Numbered from the stretch's first letter, positions 49,099 through 61,151 are shown. The stretch: DNA of 64,000 bases from Pseudomonas duriflava (GCF_007830155.1 NZ_VLKY01000005.1:124001-188000); one strand, 5' to 3'. Numbers and translations are program-made. Notes: generated by a model not told the origin, from the letters alone.

Positions 49099-49959
49099 TT
49101 AACTCATGAACTCTTTCTTCAGGCGCTCAAGCATAAAGCGACTGGACTCGTCGGCCCGGTCTTCGAAACCAAATACGGCTACAGTGGCAATGCCGTCGAA
49201 CTTCATCTCGCGCAAGGTGGAGAAAAAGGCGTCCCAGTCCACTTCGCCCTGGCCGATATCCATGTGCTGGTGCACCGTTGCCGTAACGCCCGGCGGGTTG
49301 ACGATGTAACGCAGCCCGGACGAAGCCCGATGGTTCCAGGTATCCGCGATGATGAGGTGGGTTAGTTTGTCTCCGGCATATTTCAGCATCGAGGCAATAT
49401 CGCCCTTGCCGTCGTCGTAAAAGAAGGTGTGCGGCGCGGCGTACAGGTAATTCACGAAGTCCTTGTCGAGGCCGCGAATCAAGTCGACCGACTCGTTATT
49501 GCGCTCGCAGAAATCATACGGATGCGCCTGGATATCAAGCTTGATTCCCTCGCGCTCAAAGATTGGCAGCAACTCCTCCATGGATTTCATGAACTGGTTT
49601 TCGCATGCCAAGGGCTGGTCCGACTGGCCACTGAACTCAGTGTTCATCAGGTCGCAGTCCATTTCCACGCAGATCTCGATGGCACGCTTCCAGTTACGCA
49701 CCGCTGCCTTGCGCAGCTCCTCGTCCGTTGCAGCCCAGTGGTAGACCGGCAGCAGCGAAGACAGCTTTACGCCTGTGTCACTCAGGGCCTTCTTGAATTC
49801 GCGGATGCGGTCCTTGTCGACGCGCGGATATTTATAGAACGGCAGGAAATCGTCCCGTGGGGACAGTTCAATGTAGTCGTAGCCCAGCTCCGCCACCTTA
49901 TCCACCATCTTGGGAATGGGCAGGAAACGATACATGTTCGGGTCTAGACAAATACGCAT
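49099..49959 (-). CDS. iolH: Sugar phosphate isomerase/epimerase family protein IolH
   Basis: The 286-residue TIM-barrel protein (AP-endonuclease-2-like fold) begins [42 protein letters not shown]. Metal-binding residues are plausible in [26 protein letters not shown] and [15 protein letters not shown]. It matches IolH proteins found in iol clusters, whose reaction is not settled. It follows iolG by 65 bases and precedes a strong terminator. Confidence 0.85.
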   Translation of the reverse strand: MRICLDPNMYRFLPIPKMVDKVAELGYDYIELSPRDDFLPFYKYPRVDKDRIREFKKALSDTGVKLSSLLPVYHWAATDEELRKAAVRNWKRAIEICVEMDCDLMNTEFSGQSDQPLACENQFMKSMEELLPIFEREGIKLDIQAHPYDFCERNNESVDLIRGLDKDFVNYLYAAPHTFFYDDGKGDIASMLKYAGDKLTHLIIADTWNHRASSGLRYIVNPPGVTATVHQHMDIGQGEVDWDAFFSTLREMKFDGIATVAVFGFEDRADESSRFMLERLKKEFMS

Positions 49960-50024
49960 GATCTGTTCTCCTCTGGCGGCCTCCCCCGCTAGAGAGAGGC
50001 CTGTTTCTTATTAATGGCGAGAGA

Positions 50025-51116
<1,092 letters not shown>

Positions 51117-51132
51117 TCACCGTATTCACAAA

Positions 51133-53070
51133 TCAGTACTGTCGGGCCTTGGCGGTGTTCTCCTTGAGCATGCGTGACACCGCTTGAGTTTTCTCGCTGG
51201 TGGAAACTTCAGCACCCCCGACACGCCACCAGGAGAGATACTTATGAATCATGGTCTTGGGCAGAACCTTGATATCGATTAGCGTAGAGACGGTCTGCCG
51301 ACGCGCGTCTTCCAGCGCGGCATGAAGTTCGTCCAGCGTCTTCACGCGATAGGTTTTGCAGCCATAGGCGGCGGCGCTCATGGCGAAGTCCACTGGTACG
51401 AAGCCACCGTCCAGCTTGCCGGTTTCCGGATTGCGATAGCGGAACTCGGTGCCAAAGCTGTCCATACCGTGTTCCATCTGCAGGTTGTTGATACAACCAA
51501 AGGTCATGTTGTCCAGGAGGATCACGTTGATCTTCTGGCGCTCCTGAATGGAGGTGGCCAGTTCGGAGTGCAGCATCATGTAGGAGCCATCGCCTACCAG
51601 GGCATAGACCTCGCGCTCGGGCTCGGCCATCTTCACGCCCAGAGCCGCGTTGACTTCATAGCCCATGCAGGAGTAGCCATACTCCAGGTGATAGGTATTG
51701 GTACCCTTGCTGCGCCAGGCACGTTGCAGATCTCCCGGCAGGCTTCCGGCGGCCGCGACAATGATGTCGTCGTTGGCCAGGGTTTCGTTCAGTGCGCCCA
51801 GCACGCGGCTCTGGGTAAGGCTGGAACCGGTCAGCTCGACAAACTCTTCCAGTACGGCACGTGGCAGGTGATCATCGATCTCCGGCACAAAGCCCTCAGT
51901 GGCATATTCGACACTGTAGACCCGGTCTACCTCATCCTTAAGCCTGGCACGAGCCTGCTGCGGTGCGTCGCTCCACTGCGCTTTATAACCGGTGCGGCCC
52001 AATGCCTCGCCTAGTGCCTCCAAACCTACCTTTGCGTCAGCCACGACCTGTACGGCGTCGAGCTTGTAGGCATCAAAGGCACTGGCATTGAGGTTGATGA
52101 ACTGGACGTCTGGATTCTGGAAGATCCACTTGGACGAGGTGGTGAAATCCGTATAGCGGGTGCCTACACCAATGACCAGATCGGCTTCCTTGGCCAGCAT
52201 ATTTGCTGCCAGGCAACCGGTTTCGCCAATGCCACCTACGTTCAGCTCGTGGGCCGAGACGATAGCGCTCTTGCCTGCCTGGGTCTCGGCAAAAGGAATC
52301 TCGAAGCGTTCGGCGAAACGCTGGAGGGCATCAGCCGCACCGGAGTACTTCACTCCGCCACCGCAGATAAGCAGCGGCTTGCGCTTGCCCTTGAGCAGCG
52401 CCACGGCGTCTTCCAGCATGGCCTCGGTGGCCGGACGGCGGTCGATGCGGTGGACACGTTTCTGAAAGAAGTAATCAGGGTAATCGTACGCCTCGCCCTG
52501 TACATCCTGCGGCAAGGCCAGGGTGACCGCCCCCGTCTCGGCCGGGTCAGTCAGCACACGCATGGCATTGATGGCGGCAGTCATCAGCTGTTCGGGACGG
52601 GTGATCCGATCCCAATACTTGCTCACAGCCCTAAAGGCATCATTGGTGCTGATGCTCAAATCATAGGATTGCTCGATTTGCTGCAATACCGGATCAGGCT
52701 GGCGGCTGGCATACACATCACCCGGCAACAGCAGGACGGGAATCCGGTTAGCGGTTGCCGTGGCGGCTGCCGTAATCATGTTGGCAGCACCCGGTCCGAC
52801 TGACGACGTACAGGCATAGATCTGGCGACGCAGTTTTTGCTTGGCGTAACCGACCGCCGCATGAACCATGCCCTGCTCATTACGGCCCTGATGCACGATC
52901 AGCTCGCCTGGGTCCTGCTCCAGCGCCTGTCCAAGGCCCAGCACATTGCCGTGACCAAAGATAGTAAAGATGCCTTTGACGAATTTGGTTTCAACCCCAT
53001 CGACGCTTACGTACTGGTTGTCGAGAAACTTCACCAGCGCCTGGGCCATGGTCAGTCGTTTTGTACTCAT
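51133..53070 (-). CDS. iolD: 3D-(3,5/4)-trihydroxycyclohexane-1,2-dione acylhydrolase
   Basis: IolD is a thiamine diphosphate enzyme that opens the cyclitol ring to 5-deoxy-glucuronate. The 645-residue protein has the ThDP features: the N-terminal Glu region [14 protein letters not shown], the central fold, and [40 protein letters not shown] (GDGS...NN metal site). Start at 53070 is supported by AGGGTG; a GTG seven codons up is possible. Confidence 0.95.
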   Translation of the reverse strand: MSTKRLTMAQALVKFLDNQYVSVDGVETKFVKGIFTIFGHGNVLGLGQALEQDPGELIVHQGRNEQGMVHAAVGYAKQKLRRQIYACTSSVGPGAANMITAAATATANRIPVLLLPGDVYASRQPDPVLQQIEQSYDLSISTNDAFRAVSKYWDRITRPEQLMTAAINAMRVLTDPAETGAVTLALPQDVQGEAYDYPDYFFQKRVHRIDRRPATEAMLEDAVALLKGKRKPLLICGGGVKYSGAADALQRFAERFEIPFAETQAGKSAIVSAHELNVGGIGETGCLAANMLAKEADLVIGVGTRYTDFTTSSKWIFQNPDVQFINLNASAFDAYKLDAVQVVADAKVGLEALGEALGRTGYKAQWSDAPQQARARLKDEVDRVYSVEYATEGFVPEIDDHLPRAVLEEFVELTGSSLTQSRVLGALNETLANDDIIVAAAGSLPGDLQRAWRSKGTNTYHLEYGYSCMGYEVNAALGVKMAEPEREVYALVGDGSYMMLHSELATSIQERQKINVILLDNMTFGCINNLQMEHGMDSFGTEFRYRNPETGKLDGGFVPVDFAMSAAAYGCKTYRVKTLDELHAALEDARRQTVSTLIDIKVLPKTMIHKYLSWWRVGGAEVSTSEKTQAVSRMLKENTAKARQY

Positions 53071-53163
53071 GCAATCACCCTTCAATTTCACGCCTGGGGT
53101 CGAGTACAGAGCGGCACTTACCGCCCTGCCCTGCCTCCTTGCCTTGTTTTGATATGTAGAGCC

Positions 53164-54006
53164 TTAGGCAGCTTGGCCTTCCGACGCGCCTACCTGCGCC
53201 TTCAGGTGCTGCATACTGGCCACCAGCGCTGGCTGGATATCTGCCAGGGCATGTACATCCTCGGCAAAGGGTTCGAAGGATAGGTGGCCTGCATACCCCA
53301 GCCTGAGCAGTTGCTGGATTTGCGGTGCGTTACCCAGGATATCCGCCTCGCCCACCAGCACACGGTGGCCGTCACGGATGGCATTCAGTGGCAGCGCGCT
53401 ATCTTCCACGCCAGAGATGTGCACCAAACCAGTCATCTCCGGGAAGAATTCCTGCTCGCCCGCCAGGTGATGGTGAAAGGTGTCATGCACCAGGCGGAAC
53501 ACATCGCGCCCGCCTACAGCGTTAATGGCATCCACCGCATCGCGCTTGCGACGCAGTGAGCATTCTTCGAAGCCCAGCGGCTCGACAAAACCCAGAATGC
53601 CGTGCTCACGTAGGATAGGTGCCAGCTCGGTCAGTGCAGTACGCAGGTCACGGGCGCGCTCGGCATCGCTGCGTGGATCGTTACGGTCATTCAGCGGGCA
53701 CATCACCAGCCCCTCGGCACCGCAATCACGGGCATAGGCAGCCAGCTTGAGAGTCTGGGCACGGCGCTCATCGTTCCATACATCGAACGGGTACAGTGCA
53801 TTGATCGACAGCACACGAATGCCCTTCTCCTGGCACAACTGGCGTACACGCAAAGCAGGCGTGCCGTCCTCTATCTCTACACCCTTGAGGTCGTTACGGA
53901 TCTCAATGGCATCGGCATTCAAAGTCACAGCCAGAGAAATGAAATCTTCCAAGGGCAGGCGGGGGGCAACCATGCGGTTCAAGGCAAAGCGTAGAGGCTG
54001 GCTCAT
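53164..54006 (-). CDS. iolI: 2-keto-myo-inositol isomerase
   Basis: IolI interconverts inosose isomers (2-keto-myo-inositol and 1-keto-D-chiro-inositol), giving entry for D-chiro-inositol. The 280-residue TIM barrel has FALNRMVAPRLPLEDFISLA at the start and metal-site segments FVEPLGFEECSLRR, LVHDTFHHHLAG, HISGVED and LSFEPFAED. The ATG at 54006 has GGAGAA eight bases upstream. Confidence 0.9.
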   Translation of the reverse strand: MSQPLRFALNRMVAPRLPLEDFISLAVTLNADAIEIRNDLKGVEIEDGTPALRVRQLCQEKGIRVLSINALYPFDVWNDERRAQTLKLAAYARDCGAEGLVMCPLNDRNDPRSDAERARDLRTALTELAPILREHGILGFVEPLGFEECSLRRKRDAVDAINAVGGRDVFRLVHDTFHHHLAGEQEFFPEMTGLVHISGVEDSALPLNAIRDGHRVLVGEADILGNAPQIQQLLRLGYAGHLSFEPFAEDVHALADIQPALVASMQHLKAQVGASEGQAA

Positions 54007-54094
54007 CGTGTTGTTCTCCGTAATTTTGATAAACGCAGTGTGGTAAGCCGACTGTCGAGGCGGCTGCTCGTCCACCTCTCAAGCCAGCGTCCAA

Positions 54095-55597
54095 TCATTT
54101 AGCTGTCGGCATGCTGAACTCGGCACCTTTGGCGATGCTGTCGGGCCAGCGCTGCATAACGCTCTTGTAACGGGTATAGAAACGAATGCCTTCTTCACCA
54201 TAAGCGTGGTGGTCGCCAAACAGGGAACGCTTCCAGCCGCCAAAGGAATGCCAGGCCATGGGAACTGGAATCGGCACGTTAATCCCTACCATGCCGACCT
54301 GGATGGAACGGGCAAACGCACGAGCCACTCCCCCGTCCGTGGTAAAGCAGGACACCCCGTTGCCAAATTCATGGGCATTAATCAGCTCTACCGCCGAAGC
54401 GAAGTCCGGCACGCGAACGATGCCCAGTACGGGGCCAAAGATCTCCTCCTTGTAAATAGTCATTTCAGGCTTGACCTGATCGAACAGGGTCGCGCCTACA
54501 AAGAAGCCCTTCTCGGAGCCCGGCACCTTGAAATTGCGGCCATCCACAATCAGCTTGGCACCTTCCTCCATACCCTTGGTGATATAACCTTCAACCTTGG
54601 CCTTGTGCTGGGCAGTTACCAGCGGGCCCATATCGGCATCGCCTTCCATGCCGTTACGCACACGTAGGTTGTCGATGCGAGGCAAAAGTTTTTCGATCAG
54701 CTTGTCGCCTACGTCGCCCACGGCTACGGCAATGGAAATGGCCATGCAGCGCTCACCAGCGGAGCCGTAGCCAGCGCCGATCAAAGCGTCTGCCGCCTGA
54801 TCAAGATCGGCATCCGGCATAACAATCATGTGGTTCTTCGCGCCGCCCAGGGCCTGAACGCGCTTACCGCGACGGGTACCTTCCTGGTAGATGTATTCGG
54901 CGATGGGCGTGGAGCCCACAAAGGAGATGGCTTCGACATCTGGATGCTGCAGCAGCGCATCTACCGCTTCCTTGTCACCTTGCACCACATTGAATACGCC
55001 ATCAGGCAGACCGGCCTGCTTGAGCAGATCGGCCATGAGCAGGCTGGCTGAAGGATCACGCTCGGAAGGCTTGAGTACAAAGGTGTTACCGGTAGCCAAC
55101 GCCATTGGAATCATCCACAGCGGCACCATGACCGGGAAGTTGAACGGCGTGATGCCTGCGCAAACACCCAGCGCCTGACGCATGTTGTAGTTGTCGATGC
55201 CGCCGCCGATGTTGTCGGTAAACGCCGTCTTCATCAGATGAGGCGCACCACAGGCAAATTCGACAATCTCGATACCACGCGTCACTTCACCCATGGCATC
55301 CGACAAGACCTTGCCGTGTTCCGTGGTGATGATCTGCGCCAGCTCCTTATGATGCTTGTCGAGCAACTCCTTGAACTTGAACAGGATGCGCGAACGGCGC
55401 AGGGCCGACTGTTCAGACCAGACCGGGAACGCCGCCTTGGCCGCCGCAACGGCCTCGCCTACCGTTTTCGTTGTAGCCAGTGCCACACGCGCCTTTACTT
55501 CACCCAATGCTGGATTGAACACATCGCTATAGCGCTCGGTGCCCGCTTCCTGAACCTGACCATTGATGTAATGGCCGATGATTGTTTCTTGACTCAT
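54095..55597 (-). CDS. iolA: CoA-acylating methylmalonate-semialdehyde dehydrogenase
   Basis: IolA (MmsA) turns malonic semialdehyde into acetyl-CoA and CO2, the last pathway step, and can also serve valine breakdown. The 500-residue aldehyde dehydrogenase has [14 protein letters not shown] near 151-164, [12 protein letters not shown], catalytic Cys284 in [13 protein letters not shown] and a [15 protein letters not shown] tail. AAGGAG precedes the ATG at 55597. Its place inside the iol run favours iolA. Confidence 0.94.
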   Translation of the reverse strand: MSQETIIGHYINGQVQEAGTERYSDVFNPALGEVKARVALATTKTVGEAVAAAKAAFPVWSEQSALRRSRILFKFKELLDKHHKELAQIITTEHGKVLSDAMGEVTRGIEIVEFACGAPHLMKTAFTDNIGGGIDNYNMRQALGVCAGITPFNFPVMVPLWMIPMALATGNTFVLKPSERDPSASLLMADLLKQAGLPDGVFNVVQGDKEAVDALLQHPDVEAISFVGSTPIAEYIYQEGTRRGKRVQALGGAKNHMIVMPDADLDQAADALIGAGYGSAGERCMAISIAVAVGDVGDKLIEKLLPRIDNLRVRNGMEGDADMGPLVTAQHKAKVEGYITKGMEEGAKLIVDGRNFKVPGSEKGFFVGATLFDQVKPEMTIYKEEIFGPVLGIVRVPDFASAVELINAHEFGNGVSCFTTDGGVARAFARSIQVGMVGINVPIPVPMAWHSFGGWKRSLFGDHHAYGEEGIRFYTRYKSVMQRWPDSIAKGAEFSMPTAK

Positions 55598-55679
55598 GTC
55601 GAACTCCTTTGGGGCCGCTCGAAGCACGGCGCAACTAATCACACAGTTGGATCAGCCAGACCGCGCTGATCCGGACAAA

Positions 55680-57146
55680 TCAAACAGGCTTGGATGACAG
55701 CACCTGGCTATGCCCTTTAATAGCAACGGGCATGGGTTGACGGCGGATCTTGGCAAGCATGACCCCTTCCATCCTCTCCAGAGATATACCGCTGGTTTCT
55801 GGCACGAAGCGGCTGACAAACCAGTAACAGAACACGCAGCACCCCGCGAATAGCCACATTGGGAAGGCACCATTGAACGTATCCATGAGGTACGGATGCT
55901 CATTGATCATCGGGAACGTCTGGGTCACGAGGAAATTAGCGATCCACATACAGCACACGGCAACGCTCATTCCCAATGACCGCAGGCGATTGGGGAAGAT
56001 TTCGGAAATCAGCACCCATGTTCCTACGCCCCAGGACATGGCATACGTCAGCATAAAAAGCAGCATGCCGAACAGCGTGAGGTAGCCGCTCTGGTAGGTG
56101 TACATGGAGTACGAGGTAGTGAGCAGGCCAGCAATGGCGCCAATAGTGCCGTAACGCATCAGCGGAACACGGCCAACGCGATCAATCAGCCAGACCCCGG
56201 CAAGGGTGCCCACCCACTGCATGACACCGATCCAAATCGTTTGGAACAAAGCCGACTCAGTACTGGCTGTAACGCCTTTAAGCACCATCGGAGCGTAATA
56301 CATCATGACGTTTACGCCCGTAACTTGCTGCAGCATAGCCAGCATGCACCCTACGAACAGGATCAGCCCCAAGCCGGATTTGCGCAGCTCCAATTTCTGC
56401 GGGCATGCCTGCAGGTTCTGTTGAAGCGAATCCTTAATTTCCTTGAGCAGACGACCCGCGTGCTCAGCATTGGAAATACGCGTCAGTGTGCGCAGAGCCT
56501 TTTCGTCCTGCCCGACCATAACCTGCCAGCGCGGCGACTCGGGAATCATGAAGACCATGATGCAGAACAGGATACAGGGTACGACTTCCGAGCCGATCAT
56601 CCAGCGCCAGCCGTACTCGACCAGCCACGCCTCGGTTACACCTTTGGCAATCAGGTAATTCACGATGAACACCACTACCTGCCCGCCTACGATAGCAATG
56701 GACTGCATACCCAGCGCCCGGCCACGCATACCCTTGGGTGAGACTTCCGACATGTACATGGGCGATACGGTAGATGCCAGCCCGACCGCGAGACCACCGA
56801 TGATGCGGTAGATAACAAACCAGACAAAGCTGTCGACAACAGCAGCTCCAATAGCCGAGATGGTGAAGAGAGCGGCTGCTAGAACAAGGGCCTTCTTACG
56901 CCCCAGACGACCGGCTATCCAGCCTGCGCTCAAGGCACCGATTACACAGCCAATAACGACATTGGAGACAGCCCAACCTGTCTCAGCCGGCGACAGAGAA
57001 AAGTACTCCCGCAGTGAGTCAACGGCACCAGAGATGACCGCCGTGTCATAGCCGAACAGGATGCCTCCCAGGGCAGCCACTGCGCAGATTCTTAATACAT
57101 AGCCAATGTCGTGGCGATGCGTCTCAGTTGTTTTACTTATCGTCAT
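55680..57146 (-). CDS. MFS sugar porter, probable inositol transporter (IolT-like)
   Basis: The 488-residue protein has 12 membrane helices and the sugar porter signatures GGILFGYDTAVISGAVDSL near 27-45, AGRLGRKKAL, RIIGGLAVGLAS, YMSEVSPKGMRGRALGMQ, VPCILFCIMVFMIPESPRW, QQVTGVNVMMYYAPMV and the C-terminal VPETSGISLERME. Proton symport of myo-inositol is the likely role by context; it offers a second route beside the ABC importer. It sits between iolB and iolA. Confidence 0.93.
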   Translation of the reverse strand: MTISKTTETHRHDIGYVLRICAVAALGGILFGYDTAVISGAVDSLREYFSLSPAETGWAVSNVVIGCVIGALSAGWIAGRLGRKKALVLAAALFTISAIGAAVVDSFVWFVIYRIIGGLAVGLASTVSPMYMSEVSPKGMRGRALGMQSIAIVGGQVVVFIVNYLIAKGVTEAWLVEYGWRWMIGSEVVPCILFCIMVFMIPESPRWQVMVGQDEKALRTLTRISNAEHAGRLLKEIKDSLQQNLQACPQKLELRKSGLGLILFVGCMLAMLQQVTGVNVMMYYAPMVLKGVTASTESALFQTIWIGVMQWVGTLAGVWLIDRVGRVPLMRYGTIGAIAGLLTTSYSMYTYQSGYLTLFGMLLFMLTYAMSWGVGTWVLISEIFPNRLRSLGMSVAVCCMWIANFLVTQTFPMINEHPYLMDTFNGAFPMWLFAGCCVFCYWFVSRFVPETSGISLERMEGVMLAKIRRQPMPVAIKGHSQVLSSKPV

Positions 57147-57248
57147 ATCGCTCGCTCTGGTTTTTGTTGTTGGGTTTCCAGAAGTCAGCTACTGCGAAGT
57201 CGCTTCTGATTCGGCTCGTGCACTCTCCTTAAAGCGCGGCTCTTGGTA

Positions 57249-57269
57249 CTCCCGCCCATACAGCGGGAG
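57249..57269. repeat. 7-bp hairpin between iolB and the MFS gene
   Basis: CTCCCGC (57249-57255) and GCGGGAG (57263-57269) pair perfectly around 7 bases. No T-tract. It is probably a stability or REP-like element inside the iol transcript. Confidence 0.5.
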
Positions 57270-57286
57270 CGTCATGGTAATAACAG

Positions 57287-58096
57287 CTAGCTCTGCAACA
57301 GCCACTCATGGGCCGGGTCGTTATGGAATTTCCATATACGCTTGGGTCCCGCCATGACGTTCAGGTAATAAGAGGTATATCCCCAGGGCACACAGACAGG
57401 GTGGTAGCCCTTGGGTACGAGAACCACATCGTTGTTCTCTACTGCCATGGCCTGGTCAATGCTGCGATCGTCGGTATAGACCCGCTGGAAGACAAACCCC
57501 TGACTTGGATTCAACCGGTGGTAATAGGACTCCTCCAGAAAGCTCTGCGCCGGCAGGTCATCCGTGTCGTGCTTGTGGGGCGGATAGCTGGAAGAGTGGC
57601 CGGACGGAGTAATCACCTCCACCACCAGCAGCGAGTGCGCCTCGGCCGTATCCGGCAGGATGTCGCACACGTAGCGGGTGTTGGCGTCCTTGCCTCGGGT
57701 TGAACGCTTCATCGTCGCCGGCTCGATCAACCGGGGCGGCAGTGTCTCATCGGGATTTCCAGGCGCCAGGCACACAGCCACTTCCGCCTTTCCATGGGCG
57801 ATTACCCGTGCCTCTGTAGCGGGCGGCAGGTAAGCGGCATACGGTGACTTATCCTCGAATACGCTTTGGCGATCACCAATATTTTCCCAGGCAAAGGAGC
57901 CTTTCTGGGCATGGTTCGCTGTAATGGTTGCCTTACCGCTTAACAGAACAATACACACTTCCTTGTCCTGACCATTAACAGGCAGCTCATCACCCTCGTT
58001 GAGCCTGTAGGCCGCAAAGCCCACGTATTCGAGTGCATCATCAGGTACCTGGACAAGCGTGCGGCTATCGGCAGAGCCTTTAACGAGCAAATCCAT
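57287..58096 (-). CDS. iolB: 5-deoxy-glucuronate isomerase
   Basis: IolB converts 5-deoxy-D-glucuronate to 2-deoxy-5-keto-D-gluconate. The 269-residue double-cupin protein has the metal motif SSSYPPHKHDTDDLPAQSFLEESYYHRL near 168-195 and NDVVLVPKGYHPV near 223-235. Length is typical. It lies 11 bases after iolE and 140 before the MFS gene. Confidence 0.95.
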   Translation of the reverse strand: MDLLVKGSADSRTLVQVPDDALEYVGFAAYRLNEGDELPVNGQDKEVCIVLLSGKATITANHAQKGSFAWENIGDRQSVFEDKSPYAAYLPPATEARVIAHGKAEVAVCLAPGNPDETLPPRLIEPATMKRSTRGKDANTRYVCDILPDTAEAHSLLVVEVITPSGHSSSYPPHKHDTDDLPAQSFLEESYYHRLNPSQGFVFQRVYTDDRSIDQAMAVENNDVVLVPKGYHPVCVPWGYTSYYLNVMAGPKRIWKFHNDPAHEWLLQS

Positions 58097-58107
58097 ATAA
58101 CCTCCTC

Positions 58108-59019
58108 TTAATAAAGGGTGAGTCGGGCATTGGCGCGAGAAACCAGCGCCTGCAGCGTTTCGTACCCTTTCCTGGCGTAGAGATAGCTGGGAGCCACAGC
58201 CGGATCCTGCTCCGCCTCGACAACCAGCCAGCCGCGGTAGTTGGCGGCGTACAGGGTGTCGAGCAGCTGGGCGAAATCGATGTCGCCATCACCTGGCACC
58301 GTAAACGTGCCATTGACGATGCAATCCGGGAAACTCCATTGATTATTGCGAGCCAGTTGCACGACGTTCTTGCGAACATCCTTGAAGTGCGCATGGCAGA
58401 CACGCTCCACATGCTTCTTCAGAACACTTAGAGGATCACCACCCCCCATATAGCAATGGCCGGAATCGAACAGCAGACCAACCTCCTCGCCCGTCACTTC
58501 CATCAACCGATCGATATCGTCAGGCGACTCCACATAAGCGCCCATGTGATGGTGATAGGCCAGGCGCACCCCTTGGGATTGGGTAAAACGAGCCAGTTGA
58601 GTGAGCTTGTCGCCATATACCTTCCACTGCTCGTCGCTATGGAAACGAGGACGCTCCACCAGCGGGACACGCTTACCCTGAATAGAGCCGGCCACCTCGC
58701 CATACACCAATACCTTGGCGCCGTTTTCAGCCAGTAGCCGACAATGCCCAGCAATCGCCTCGACTTCTTCTTCCGCACTGCGATGGGCCATAACGCTTGA
58801 GTACCAGCCAGAGACCAGCTCCAGGCCATATTCACCCAGTACGTCACGAACACCCTCAGGTGTTTTGGGAAACTTGCCGTTAAGCTCGAAACCCTGGTAA
58901 CCGATCTCCTTACCCTCGCTCAGCGCCGTGCTCAGCGGTGTTTCGCCACCTAGTGAGGGCAGGTCGTCATTGCTCCATGAGATCGGGTTGATTCCGATCT
59001 TGACCGGTGAATTCGTCAT
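58108..59019 (-). CDS. iolE: Myo-inosose-2 dehydratase
   Basis: IolE dehydrates 2-keto-myo-inositol to the trihydroxycyclohexanedione. The 303-residue TIM barrel begins VKIGINPISWSNDDLPSLGGETPLSTALSEGKEIGYQGFELNGKFP and has LAYHHHMGAYVESPDD, LFDSGHCYMGGGDP, HFKDVR and LVVEAEQDPAV for metal binding. It follows iolC by 52 bases. Confidence 0.95.
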   Translation of the reverse strand: MTNSPVKIGINPISWSNDDLPSLGGETPLSTALSEGKEIGYQGFELNGKFPKTPEGVRDVLGEYGLELVSGWYSSVMAHRSAEEEVEAIAGHCRLLAENGAKVLVYGEVAGSIQGKRVPLVERPRFHSDEQWKVYGDKLTQLARFTQSQGVRLAYHHHMGAYVESPDDIDRLMEVTGEEVGLLFDSGHCYMGGGDPLSVLKKHVERVCHAHFKDVRKNVVQLARNNQWSFPDCIVNGTFTVPGDGDIDFAQLLDTLYAANYRGWLVVEAEQDPAVAPSYLYARKGYETLQALVSRANARLTLY

Positions 59020-59071
59020 ATCAGCCGCACCTAATTGTTGTTGTCGGGTTGAGCAAAGGATCAGAGACGTC

Positions 59072-61015
59072 TTAGTCCAGTCGGCGCGCCTCCCGCCAGG
59101 ACTTGATCAAGAACTCAAACGTGGATTGCACCCGGTTAATCAACGTCTCGTCATCGATTTCACCAGCAAGCCAGGCACGGCTCGGCTCCTGGAAGATCGT
59201 CCGGCCAACGGCAAAGCCCCGGCACGTCTTGCTGGCGCTGGCCTGGCGGAAGCCGTCGGCCAAGTCGGCGGCGGGTGCATTCAGGCCCAGCAGTACCACC
59301 CCGTGGCAATAAGGGTCGCGCTCGGTAATCAGGGCATCGAGCTTTTCCCAGACGTCTTCTGGCTGGGATTCGATCTTCCACCAGTTAGGATAAATACCGA
59401 TGTTGTATAAACGTTTGATTGCACGATAAAGCACATCCGGCTGCTCACACGGGTGACTTTTTGGCGGGATGACTTCCAACAAGAGCTCATGGCCGCTGGC
59501 CTGGGCAGCTTCATACAATCCTTTGAGTTGCGCTTCCTGCTCCAGACGGAGCATAGACTCGTCATCCGGGTGGAATTGCACCAGGCACTTGATAATCTGT
59601 TCCTGTGGCCACTTGATCAGATTGCTGCCAATGGAGCGACCAGGCTCGAATGCCAATGGACGAGAGCCTTGCAGCTCTACAGGACGAGCGATCCACCAAC
59701 CACGGCCGGTTGCAGTATTCAATGCATCCTGGCCAAACCGCTCATCGGCCAGGAGCCCTACATCACCCTGAATGGCTTTTGCTTTAAGGTCGCTTTCAAC
59801 GCGTTCAATGGCCTTGATGAACAGTTGCTTGAGTTCAGGGATAGCCTTGAGATCACGGCCAGCCTGCTGCGCCAGTTCCACCAATTGACCACGATGGTCA
59901 AACGCAAAGATATACAGGGGATTCCACATTTTGCGCGGCACGCTTACCCGATGCAGGCGGTTCAGTACGGGATCAAGATCCGGCCGGGTGATCGGTGTCG
60001 GGCTATTAAAAAAATAATCGAGCTCTGCCAGGGTCGGCATGGCTGGCGCACAGGCATGGCGTGCGACCACTAGCCCCCCACAGGCATTAGCCAACTGACA
60101 GCAGCGAGCGTCGTCGCCGCCGGTGAGCCATCCACGCAGGAAGCCAGACATAAAGGCGTCACCCGCGCCCAACACGTTGAGCACCTCAACGCGGATGCCT
60201 TGATGGATTTCGCCATCCTCCAGGCGCTCGGGAATAGCCCCATGTATCACCGTGCATCCCTGCGCCCCTAGCTTGACCACCAAGGTGGCAGCAGTCACTT
60301 CGCGTACTTTGCGCAGCGCCATGAGCAGATCATCCGAACCGCCGGCAATCATGAATTCCTCTTCAGTCCCGACGACCAGATCGAAACGCGGCAGTATGCG
60401 CTGTACGTGAGCACTTACTTCCGCGTTGGCAATAAAACGGGTCTCACCATCGGCTTTACCGGTAAGACCCCAAAGTACCGGACGATAGTCGATGTCCAGT
60501 ACACGCTTTACGTTGTGCTTCTCGGCATAGTCCAGCGCCCGGCTGCTTGCCTTGTACATGCCCTCAGTTGAGAAGTGCGTGCCGGTGATGAGCAATGCCT
60601 TGCTGGATGCAATAAAGGCTTCGTCGATGTCTTCTTCGCGCAACGCCATGTCGGCGCAGTTTTCGCGATAAAACACCAAAGGAAAGGTTTCACGATCCTT
60701 GATCCCCAGGAGGACCATGGCAGTCAGCCGCTCGGGATCGACTTTGATAGCACGTGTATCGCAGCCTTCCTTGTTTAGGGATTCCACCAGGAAGCGCCCC
60801 ATGTGATCGTCACCAACACGGGTCAGCATGGCGGACTTCAACCCCAGGCGCGCAGTGCCGAAGGCGATGTTGGCGGACGAGCCGCCCAGGTACTTGGCAA
60901 AACTGCTGACATCTTCGAGCCGTGCACCGATCTGTTGTGCATACAGATCGACGCCGAGGCGCCCAAGACAAATAACATCCAGCTGACGTCCATTGGCAAA
61001 GGTTGTGTCGCCCAT
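59072..61015 (-). CDS. iolC: Bifunctional 5-dehydro-2-deoxygluconokinase / DUF2090 aldolase domain
   Basis: The 647-residue protein fuses two functions. Residues 1-330 are a PfkB-type kinase (IolC) with DVICLGRLGVDLYAQQ, LGGSSANIAFGTARLGL and the catalytic NVLGAGDAFMSGFLRG. Residues 340-647 are a DUF2090 domain (IFAFDHRGQLVELAQQAG, NWWKIESQ, GVVLLGLNAPAADLADGF) with a Schiff-base aldolase-like fold. This fusion is known as kinase plus 5-dehydro-2-deoxyphosphogluconate aldolase, so no separate iolJ is needed. It is the first gene of the iol operon, with AGGAG before the ATG. Confidence 0.94.
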   Translation of the reverse strand: MGDTTFANGRQLDVICLGRLGVDLYAQQIGARLEDVSSFAKYLGGSSANIAFGTARLGLKSAMLTRVGDDHMGRFLVESLNKEGCDTRAIKVDPERLTAMVLLGIKDRETFPLVFYRENCADMALREEDIDEAFIASSKALLITGTHFSTEGMYKASSRALDYAEKHNVKRVLDIDYRPVLWGLTGKADGETRFIANAEVSAHVQRILPRFDLVVGTEEEFMIAGGSDDLLMALRKVREVTAATLVVKLGAQGCTVIHGAIPERLEDGEIHQGIRVEVLNVLGAGDAFMSGFLRGWLTGGDDARCCQLANACGGLVVARHACAPAMPTLAELDYFFNSPTPITRPDLDPVLNRLHRVSVPRKMWNPLYIFAFDHRGQLVELAQQAGRDLKAIPELKQLFIKAIERVESDLKAKAIQGDVGLLADERFGQDALNTATGRGWWIARPVELQGSRPLAFEPGRSIGSNLIKWPQEQIIKCLVQFHPDDESMLRLEQEAQLKGLYEAAQASGHELLLEVIPPKSHPCEQPDVLYRAIKRLYNIGIYPNWWKIESQPEDVWEKLDALITERDPYCHGVVLLGLNAPAADLADGFRQASASKTCRGFAVGRTIFQEPSRAWLAGEIDDETLINRVQSTFEFLIKSWREARRLD

Positions 61016-61135
61016 GGTGGCTCCTATTGTTTTTATCGGCCTACGGTCTCAAGCACGCCAGGTGCTGAACAGGTTGAAGCCCAGACTAAAACGTCCTCAC
61101 AAATTAATCAAACATTTTTTCCATTCTTATTATTT

Positions 61136-61151
61136 TGGAATTAAATTTCCA
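61136..61151. promoter_or_regulatory. IolR-type operator (TGGAA-N6-TTCCA) at the iol operon promoter
   Basis: The dyad reads TGGAA-N6-TTCCA. Further TTCCA and TGGAA half-sites lie at about 61119-61123, so a repressor could bind more than once. It lies about 120 bases upstream of iolC. The rest of the 61016-61386 gap holds no gene, only this site, AT-rich sequence and the terminator at 61343. No iolR gene is seen. Confidence 0.7.

Noticed and set aside
51322-52014. 230-codon plus-strand frame opposite iolD
   Set aside because: Low-complexity composition rich in Gly, Gln and His, with no family resemblance; iolD on the other strand is unambiguous.
59453-60073. 206-codon plus-strand frame opposite iolC
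   Set aside because: Shadow of the fused iolC gene, no motif and no suitable start.
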